Shown here piece by piece: positions 1-4,093 of a stretch of 5,333 nucleotides of DNA. Numbering within the stretch: position 1 is the stretch's first letter; each line of letters begins with the position of its first letter. Under the pieces are notes generated by a model. It ran no database searches. It was not told the DNA's origin and saw nothing but the letters and a program-made list of their open reading frames with translations. Origin of the DNA: Paracoccaceae bacterium (GTDB lineage Bacteria; Pseudomonadota; Alphaproteobacteria; Rhodobacterales; Rhodobacteraceae); contig JAAEZW010000157.1 in NCBI GenBank assembly GCA_018222665.1, positions 1-5,333 of the forward strand. Direction: 5' to 3'. A program made the position numbers and the translations under genes.

Positions 1-858
1 TTGGGCCAAAAACGGCAAGGTTGGGTGCGCCGCATCCCCCATAATCGCAACATTCACCTCGGACCAAATATCCGCGACAGGATGGCGAAATAATCCCCAT
101 TTGTGCAGAGTATGCACCTGATCAAAGACAGGCAAAAGGCCGCTAAAATCCCCAAACTCCTGTTTCAGGATGCTGGGATCATCTGGATGATTCCATCCCT
201 CATCGCTCCAATCGGCTTGTTCTTTGATACAAACCACATTCAAATCTCGCCCCCCACGGATGGGATATGTCACGATATGGCGATGGGGCCCCATATGAAC
301 GCGGGCCTCAGCAGGTTGGGCAATCACATTTTCAACCACACTGCGCCATGCAATTTGCCCTGTGAAAAAAGCGCGACTGTGCGGGTTAAGGAGTTTGCGA
401 AAATTCGAATGCAACCCATCCGCCCCGACGATCAAATCAAAATTGTGCTGTTGCAGGGATGTTGGACCATCAATTGATTGTCCCAAATGAATAGGAACAC
501 CCGCATCTGCACAGGCGTCTACCAAAACCGTCAGCAGATCCGCGCGATGAAACAGATAATAGCCCCCCTGCGCACGCGATTTCGCCAGATCAAGACGGGC
601 GACTGCACGCGATGGCGCATGGTTCATCAGTTGGATCGCCTGCGCCTGCAGCCCCTGTTCCCTAAACCTTTGATCCAGCCCCAGCTTTTCAAACACACGC
701 AGGGCATTCGGACTGATTTGAATGCCCGCGCCAACTTCTTTTAATTCGGGGGATTGTTCAAATACATCAACACGATAGCCCAAATGATGAAAGCACAGCG
801 CCGCCGTTAGGCCACCAATACCAGCCCCCACAATCGCGATATGAGCATCATGTGTCAT
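1..858 (-). CDS. FAD-dependent monooxygenase, UbiH/salicylate hydroxylase-like (3' end cut by window edge)
   Basis: Reading leftward from the ATG at 858, the frame stays open to base 1, giving 286 residues without a stop; the family is usually about 380-400 residues, so roughly the last quarter lies outside the window. The N-terminus is a Rossmann FAD-binding fold: GAGIGG at residues 11-16, with an acidic residue closing the second strand (VFEQ, E34). VGAGIQISPNA (42-52) is typical of the 3-hydroxybenzoate/salicylate hydroxylase branch. The DG motif is at 144-151 (VGADGLHS) and the GD motif, which contacts the FAD ribityl chain, at 274-279 (GDAAHP). These show a single-component flavoprotein hydroxylase using NAD(P)H and O2, probably cytosolic and acting on an aromatic compound; the substrate cannot be read from sequence. 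It follows dksA on the same strand, has no clear Shine-Dalgarno, and its leader contains a terminator hairpin. The family call is secure; the substrate is unknown. Confidence 0.93.
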   Translation of the reverse strand, partial: MTHDAHIAIVGAGIGGLTAALCFHHLGYRVDVFEQSPELKEVGAGIQISPNALRVFEKLGLDQRFREQGLQAQAIQLMNHAPSRAVARLDLAKSRAQGGYYLFHRADLLTVLVDACADAGVPIHLGQSIDGPTSLQQHNFDLIVGADGLHSNFRKLLNPHSRAFFTGQIAWRSVVENVIAQPAEARVHMGPHRHIVTYPIRGGRDLNVVCIKEQADWSDEGWNHPDDPSILKQEFGDFSGLLPVFDQVHTLHKWGLFRHPVADIWSEVNVAIMGDAAHPTLPFLAQ

Positions 859-866
859 GCACGAAG

Positions 867-897
867 AAAAAGGCCCTGCGGTTAACAGGGCCTTTTT
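867..897 (-). terminator. Intrinsic terminator of dksA, symmetrical and potentially bidirectional
   Basis: A perfect 12-bp inverted repeat (867-878 with 886-897) encloses a 7-nt loop. The arms are AAAAAGGCCCTG and CAGGGCCTTTTT, giving a GC-rich core followed by a T5 run on either strand. It begins 3 nt after the dksA stop codon and ends 8 nt before the monooxygenase start codon, so it should end dksA transcripts while sitting in the leader of the next gene. Confidence 0.88.
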
Positions 898-900
898 GAA

Positions 901-1356
901 TTAATCGTCACGGTGCACTTTTTCGCGACGTTCGTGGCGCTCTTGCGCCTCAAGCGTCATGGTCGCGATCGGGCGTGCGTCCAATCGTTTTAGCGAAATT
1001 GGATCCCCTGTGACTTCACAATATCCATATTCACCTTCGTCGATACGGCGGATCGCTGCGTCAATTTTTGACACTAATTTGCGCTGACGGTCACGTGTGC
1101 GCAATTCCAGCGCGCGATCTGTTTCCTCGCTTGCGCGGTCTGCCATATCGGGGATATTGCGCGCGTTTCCTTGCAATCCCTCGATCGTGTCTTTGCTGTC
1201 TTCCAATAGGTCATTTTTCCACGCAATCAATTTGCGACGGAAATATTCCAATTGGCGGTCGTTCATAAATGGTTCATCTTCTGCTGGCGTATAGTCGTCA
1301 GGAAGAAAGTTATCTTGTTTCATTTCTGCCCCCCCATGCAGGTCAACATCTGACAT
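901..1356 (-). CDS. dksA: DksA/TraR family RNA polymerase-binding regulator, single-cysteine (zinc-independent) type
   Basis: DksA binds the RNA polymerase secondary channel and, with ppGpp, retunes transcription of rRNA and amino-acid genes. From the ATG at 1356 the product is 151 residues. A coiled-coil region surrounds the tip motif DMADRA, which matches the D-x-x-D-x-A motif needed for activity in E. coli DksA. The following LELRTRDRQRKL and RRIDEGEYGYC segments match the family closely. In the zinc-finger region only one cysteine remains (YGYCEVTG); the other three positions are T, T and A, as in the alphaproteobacterial DksA described from Rhodobacter sphaeroides. The start was chosen because GGAGGA lies 7 nt before this ATG. 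An in-frame TTG at 1371 would bury that ribosome site. The internal ATG at 1323 (MKQDNFLPDDY, 140 residues) resembles the start I remember for relatives and remains possible. It is divergent from the MoxR gene and followed by a strong terminator. Confidence 0.95.
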   Translation of the reverse strand: MSDVDLHGGAEMKQDNFLPDDYTPAEDEPFMNDRQLEYFRRKLIAWKNDLLEDSKDTIEGLQGNARNIPDMADRASEETDRALELRTRDRQRKLVSKIDAAIRRIDEGEYGYCEVTGDPISLKRLDARPIATMTLEAQERHERREKVHRDD

Positions 1357-1363
1357 GCAGTTG

Positions 1364-1369
1364 TCCTCC
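1364..1369 (-). promoter_or_regulatory. Ribosome binding site deciding the dksA start
   Basis: GGAGGA on the minus strand, 7 nt upstream of the ATG at 1356. It is a near-perfect Shine-Dalgarno and favours that ATG over the TTG at 1371, whose codon would abut it. Confidence 0.75.
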
Positions 1370-1399
1370 AACGTTTTGCGGTATGCCTACCGTGCCCTG

Positions 1400-1428
1400 C
1401 AAATAGTGCAACTTTAGGGGGATGTCAC
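1400..1428 (-). promoter_or_regulatory. Candidate sigma-70-type promoter for dksA
   Basis: On the minus strand GTGACA (1423-1428, five of six matches to TTGACA) is separated by exactly 17 nt from TATTTG (1400-1405, an imperfect -10). Transcription would start near 1393 and leave a leader of about 37 nt before the ATG at 1356. Position and spacing are good; the weak -10 keeps this tentative. Confidence 0.4.
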
Positions 1429-1443
1429 TACACAATCAGATGA

Positions 1444-1472
1444 TTGCAGCAATAAAAAGCATTCGTTAGAGT
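1444..1472 (+). promoter_or_regulatory. Candidate sigma-70-type promoter for the MoxR operon
   Basis: TTGCAG (1444-1449) and TAGAGT (1467-1472) are separated by 17 nt. The predicted start near 1479 leaves a 20-nt leader containing GAGGA (1488-1492), a ribosome site 6 nt before the ATG at 1499. It is divergent from the dksA promoter; the -35 elements lie about 16 bp apart, so a regulator bound here could affect both. Confidence 0.4.
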
Positions 1473-1498
1473 GCGCGCAAACAGATCGAGGACAGATT

Positions 1499-2332
1499 AT
1501 GAAATTCACAGGCACCCAAGACTATGTCGCAACAGAAGATTTAACCGTTGCTGTTAATGCGGCCGTTTTGCTGGAACGCCCCCTATTGATTAAGGGCGAG
1601 CCTGGAACAGGCAAAACCGAACTTGCCAAACAGGTGGCGAGCGCACTTGGACTGGAGCTGATTGAATGGAACATCAAATCCACGACCAAGGCACAACAGG
1701 GCCTTTATGAATACGATGCTGTGTCACGTCTGCGTGACAGTCAATTAGGGGATGAACGTGTGCGTGATGTGGGCAACTACATCCGCAAAGGGAAACTATG
1801 GACCGCGTTTGAGGCAGATCAAAAGGTTGTGTTGCTGATTGATGAAATCGATAAGGCAGACATCGAATTTCCAAATGACCTGTTACAGGAATTGGATAAG
1901 ATGGCCTTTCACGTTTATGAAACGGGTGAAACGGTTGCCGCAAAAAACCGCCCTGTGGTGATCATCACATCCAATAATGAAAAGGAATTGCCAGACGCCT
2001 TTTTGCGCCGCTGCTTTTTCCATTATATTTCATTCCCAGATCAGGACACCATGCGCCAGATCGTAAAAGTGCACTATCCAGATATCAAGGAACAGTTGCT
2101 GACCACGGCACTGACGCAATTTTATGAAATCCGCGAACAGCAGGGGTTGAAAAAGAAACCTTCGACATCCGAAGTCTTGGATTGGCTAAAGTTGTTGCTG
2201 GCCGAGGATCTGACCCCCGAGGACCTGAAACGGGACGCAGGAAACCTATTGCCCAAGCTGCATGGTGCACTGTTAAAGAACGAACAGGACGTTCAACTGT
2301 TTGAACGCTTGGCGTTTATGTCACGGCGCTAA
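1499..2332 (+). CDS. MoxR-type AAA+ ATPase
   Basis: A 277-residue AAA+ ATPase of the MoxR class, cytosolic chaperone-like enzymes that usually act with a VWA protein to assemble or activate a client complex. Visible motifs in order are Walker A GEPGTGKT (33-40), Walker B VVLLIDEID (110-118), sensor 1 asparagines in ITSNNEKELP (N159/N160), and the arginine-finger pair FLRR (R170/R171). A helical lid occupies about 190-277. All catalytic residues are present, and the length is normal for the compact MoxR form with no extra domain. The start has a good GAGGA ribosome site at 6 nt. The VWA gene at 4094 is its expected partner, with a lipoprotein and a small membrane protein between them. A 220-nt gap follows the stop with no clear GC-rich terminator, so read-through into the downstream genes is plausible but unproven. 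The methanol-dehydrogenase role implied by the MoxR name should not be assumed. Confidence 0.95.
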   Translation: MKFTGTQDYVATEDLTVAVNAAVLLERPLLIKGEPGTGKTELAKQVASALGLELIEWNIKSTTKAQQGLYEYDAVSRLRDSQLGDERVRDVGNYIRKGKLWTAFEADQKVVLLIDEIDKADIEFPNDLLQELDKMAFHVYETGETVAAKNRPVVIITSNNEKELPDAFLRRCFFHYISFPDQDTMRQIVKVHYPDIKEQLLTTALTQFYEIREQQGLKKKPSTSEVLDWLKLLLAEDLTPEDLKRDAGNLLPKLHGALLKNEQDVQLFERLAFMSRR

Positions 2333-2371
2333 CGGATTATTCGCATATCCGTATAGATCATCGTGACACAC

Positions 2372-2413
2372 ATGAATTATGACTAAAGTTACCTTAATCA
2401 AATCATAATTCAT
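2372..2413. repeat. 11-bp perfect inverted repeat in the MoxR-DUF2927 gap
   Basis: ATGAATTATGA (2372-2382) is exactly mirrored by TCATAATTCAT (2403-2413), with a 20-nt AT-rich interval. Each arm is followed directly by CTAAAGT (2383-2389 and 2414-2420), a direct repeat at 31-bp spacing, about three helical turns. It begins 40 nt after the MoxR stop. There is no GC core or T-run, so it is a poor intrinsic terminator; an operator or an mRNA structural element is as likely. Confidence 0.6.
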
Positions 2414-2418
2414 CTAAA

Positions 2419-2556
2419 GTGAGCCACAATTTGGTCCAACTCGCTAAATATATCTTTTCCTCGAACACGCATATTGGGGAATGTGTTGCATTTAACCGTG
2501 CTTGTGCTGATGTGGGATCGGCATGGGCAGTGACAGGATGGAATAAAACGGTATGA
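2419..2556 (+). CDS. Possible 45-residue ORF overlapping the lipoprotein start (ATGA)
   Basis: A GTG at 2419 opens a 45-codon frame whose TGA (2554-2556) overlaps the ATG of the lipoprotein (2553-2555) as ATGA, the arrangement typical of translational coupling. The product (MSHNLVQLAKY..., ending AVTGWNKTV) has no recognisable domain, signal or membrane segment. There is no convincing Shine-Dalgarno before the GTG, which lies just after the inverted repeat. An open stretch this short can arise by chance, so the overlap is the only real argument for it. It could instead be an untranslated leader. Confidence 0.22.
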   Translation: MSHNLVQLAKYIFSSNTHIGECVAFNRACADVGSAWAVTGWNKTV

Positions 2557-2570
2557 AGCGAGCTGCCCTG

Positions 2571-2579
2571 GTTTTTTTC
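2571..2579 (+). promoter_or_regulatory. T7 tract: frame break or -1 slippery site inside the signal peptide
   Basis: In the frame of the ATG at 2553 the codons are GTT TTT TTC, so the ribosome meets U UUU UUC, an X XXY YYZ heptamer on which tRNA-Phe can slip by -1 without mispairing. After the slip the codons are CAA TTG GTA CTT GGC GCC TGT, ending in the lipobox cysteine. Without it, translation stops at the TGA at 2622 after 23 residues. An 8-T run would give the same protein directly. Only a weak 5-bp hairpin (UUGGC with GCCAG) is visible downstream. Confidence 0.5.
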
Positions 2580-2581
2580 AA

Positions 2582-3196
2582 TTGGTACTTGGCGCCTGTA
2601 TGCCAGCATCAAACGATGATGTGACAACGCGGCAAAATTCGTCCGTATATAGTGATTTTGTAACAAACCCTTTCCCCGTATCGCCATCCCGCAAGGTGAC
2701 AGCGTCAAACAAAGATATAGCACGGGACTTTATGGATTTGTCATTTTCATTGGAAAGTGGCCGCAACCTTCCCGTATTCACACGATTTGAAGGGCCAATT
2801 TCCGTCCGCCTAACGGGTAAGGTACCGCAATCCCTGCCCTCTGAATTAAATCGGTTGATCCACCGCCTTCAAGATGAGGCGAAATTGGACATCTATTACA
2901 CCAGTGCGGATCAGGCGAACGTGAATGTGCACGCCGTATCACGCCGACAAATTCAACGTACTTTGCCCATGGCGGCATGTTTTGTAGCACCAAATGTCGT
3001 TGATTTAGAGGATTTCAAAGCCTCTCGCAAAACCGCGAAAACCAGTTGGTCTGCACAAACGGAACGGCGGATGGTGTCCCTGTTTATTCCATCTGATGCC
3101 AGGCCCACAGGAAATACGCGACTGTCTGCACGAGGAATTTGCCCAAGGGCTGGGCCCGCTAAACGATCTGTATCGTTTGCCAAACTCTGTCTTTAA
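2582..3196 (+). CDS. N-terminal half of the DUF2927 lipoprotein (frame 2 segment)
   Basis: This open segment would be called from the TTG at 2582 (MVLGACMPASN), but that start is inside the lipobox and has no ribosome site, so it is almost certainly not a real start. Genuine family sequence runs from the mature cysteine (TGT at 2597) to the aspartate-alanine at 3095-3100. A Ser/Asn/Asp-rich linker typical after a lipidated cysteine comes first, then DFMDLSFSLESGR, PVFTRFEGPISVRLTG, AACFVAPNV and VSLFIPSD, matching the first half of DUF2927. Beyond about 3100 the frame gives RPTGNTRLSARG and similar, which is out-of-frame noise before the stop at 3194-3196. Confidence 0.6.
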   Translation: MVLGACMPASNDDVTTRQNSSVYSDFVTNPFPVSPSRKVTASNKDIARDFMDLSFSLESGRNLPVFTRFEGPISVRLTGKVPQSLPSELNRLIHRLQDEAKLDIYYTSADQANVNVHAVSRRQIQRTLPMAACFVAPNVVDLEDFKASRKTAKTSWSAQTERRMVSLFIPSDARPTGNTRLSARGICPRAGPAKRSVSFAKLCL

Positions 3197-3920
3197 TGAT
3201 GACAATATTCACACGATCCTCACGGATTTTGATATGATGGTGCTGCGCGCAACCTATGCCCCCGAATTGCGCAGCGGTATGACCCGCGCCGAGGTGGCCG
3301 CACGTTTGCCCGCAATTTTACGCCGTATCAATCCCGCAGGTGAAGGTGTCGCCTATCGCGCCCTGCCCCCAACATCCCGCGCTTGGATCAGGGAAATTCA
3401 AACCGCACTGGGCCCAGGAACACCCGCAGGGGACCGCATGGGCGCTGCCACGCGCGCCCTAAACCTGGCGCAGGCCGCGAAATACAATGACCACCGCTTG
3501 GGCTTTAGCTATTTTGCCATGGGACGCATCGTTCAGCGTGCAAACCCGGATGAGGCATTCCGCATGTTCAAAGCCGCGGATAAAATGTTTCGTCAATCTA
3601 CGCAAACAAACCTATATGCGGCGCATACCGCCGTACAGCTGGCATCCTATCAAATCGCATATGGCAAGGGCCAAGAGGCGCTTGTGACACTTACCCCCTA
3701 TTTGGACGCAGCCTATGAGGAAGAAAACGCAGCATTGCTGTCAACCTTGATGTTCCTACGTGCCGAAGCCTTGGAATTGACGGGACGTGCCTGTGAAGCA
3801 CGCATTGTTAGGCTGGACAGTTTGAACTGGGCACGATACGGGTTTGGATCAGAAAAGCATCTGAAAACCAAACTGCGGGAAATTCAGGCATTGAACCCGC
3901 TTAACCGTCGAAATGGCTAG
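3096..3920 (+). CDS. C-terminal half of the DUF2927 lipoprotein with TPR-like repeats (frame 3 segment)
   Basis: The apparent ATG at 3096 is the out-of-frame overlap of GAT and GCC and has no ribosome site. Real family sequence begins at PQEIRDCLHEE (about 3104 onward). The hallmark CLHEEFAQGLGPLNDLYRL and SVFNDDN motifs are followed by FDMMVLRATYAPELRSGMT and AEVAARLPAILRRINPAG. From about residue 120 of this segment come amphipathic helix pairs resembling TPRs: LGFSYFAMGRIVQRANPDEA, LASYQIAYGKGQEAL and LMFLRAEALELTGRACEA. They suggest a protein-protein docking surface. The segment ends 2 nt before the small membrane protein start. The HEE-x-x-Q string recalls a metal-binding helix but lacks a second histidine at HExxH spacing, so no protease activity is claimed. 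Confidence 0.65.
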   Translation: MPGPQEIRDCLHEEFAQGLGPLNDLYRLPNSVFNDDNIHTILTDFDMMVLRATYAPELRSGMTRAEVAARLPAILRRINPAGEGVAYRALPPTSRAWIREIQTALGPGTPAGDRMGAATRALNLAQAAKYNDHRLGFSYFAMGRIVQRANPDEAFRMFKAADKMFRQSTQTNLYAAHTAVQLASYQIAYGKGQEALVTLTPYLDAAYEEENAALLSTLMFLRAEALELTGRACEARIVRLDSLNWARYGFGSEKHLKTKLREIQALNPLNRRNG

Positions 3921-3922
3921 GT

Positions 3923-4087
3923 ATGTATCTAATTCTTGCATTGATTGGCGCGATTTCTGGCGCCCTAATCGCACGTAAACGCAAAGGCAAAGTAACCGAC
4001 ATTCTGCACTATGCCTTTGTTTATGCCCTTGCTTTTGGGCTATTGGGCCTTATCCTGACTGTCATCGCTGATCGTACAATCATCTAG
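3923..4087 (+). CDS. Small two-helix membrane protein (54 residues)
   Basis: The ATG at 3923 opens a 54-codon frame ending in TAG at 4085-4087. The product has two hydrophobic helices, residues 2-17 (YLILALIGAISGALIA) and about 29-49 (ending LGLILTVIA). A strongly basic loop, RKRKGK (18-23), joins them. By the positive-inside rule the loop is cytoplasmic and both ends are periplasmic. It lies 2 nt after the lipoprotein stop and 6 nt before the VWA start, and its frame fills the space exactly, which argues that it is real although no domain is recognised. The ribosome site is poor (AGG too close to the ATG), so translation probably depends on coupling from the lipoprotein gene, which makes the frame state of that gene matter here. 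It may anchor or link the VWA/MoxR machinery at the membrane; this is inferred from context only. Confidence 0.75.
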   Translation: MYLILALIGAISGALIARKRKGKVTDILHYAFVYALAFGLLGLILTVIADRTII

Positions 4088-4093
4088 GCCGCA

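Larger units (their letters stand above)
2553..3920 (+). pseudogene. DUF2927 lipoprotein with TPR-like C-terminus, interrupted by two apparent frame changes
   Basis: Envelope lipoprotein of unknown function. The ATG at 2553 starts MKRAALVFF in frame 3; the conserved first half is in frame 2 (to about 3100) and the second half is back in frame 3 (to 3920). One extra T in the T7 run at 2572-2578 gives MKRAALVFFQLVLGAC, a textbook lipoprotein signal with lipobox LGAC and C16. Removing one base between 3098 and 3106 joins IPSDA to PQEIRDCLHEE, as in intact relatives. The two changes cancel, giving a repaired product of about 455 residues: signal, variable linker (17-57), DUF2927 (about 58-290), TPR-like helices. 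AGGATGGA (2535-2542) is a distant ribosome site. Sequence away from the breaks shows no decay, which argues for sequencing error, a very recent lesion, or recoding rather than an old pseudogene. Both neighbours are intact. Identification is strong; functional status is open. Confidence 0.85.

Noticed and set aside
103..744. Two plus-strand open frames (103-477 and 478-744)
   Set aside because: They lie wholly antisense to the monooxygenase, whose minus-strand frame shows GxGxxG, DG and GD motifs; the plus-strand products have no family features.
1068..1294. Plus-strand open frames within dksA
   Set aside because: The minus-strand DksA match is unambiguous; these are shadows.
2333..2351. CGGAT/ATCCG hairpin just after the MoxR stop as a terminator
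   Set aside because: The stem is only 5 bp with a 9-nt loop and no T-run follows.
2486..2514. TTGCAT, 17 nt, GATGTG as a promoter for the lipoprotein cluster
   Set aside because: The -10 element is too poor to support a call, and no better pair was found in 2420-2550.
3098..3104. GCC AGG C as a programmed +1 frameshift site like yeast Ty elements
   Set aside because: AGG is used in neighbouring genes and no stimulatory element is visible; a homopolymer indel explains the break more simply.
2403..3205. Minus-strand open frames opposite the lipoprotein gene
   Set aside because: The plus strand carries recognisable DUF2927 sequence; the minus frames overlap each other and have no motif.
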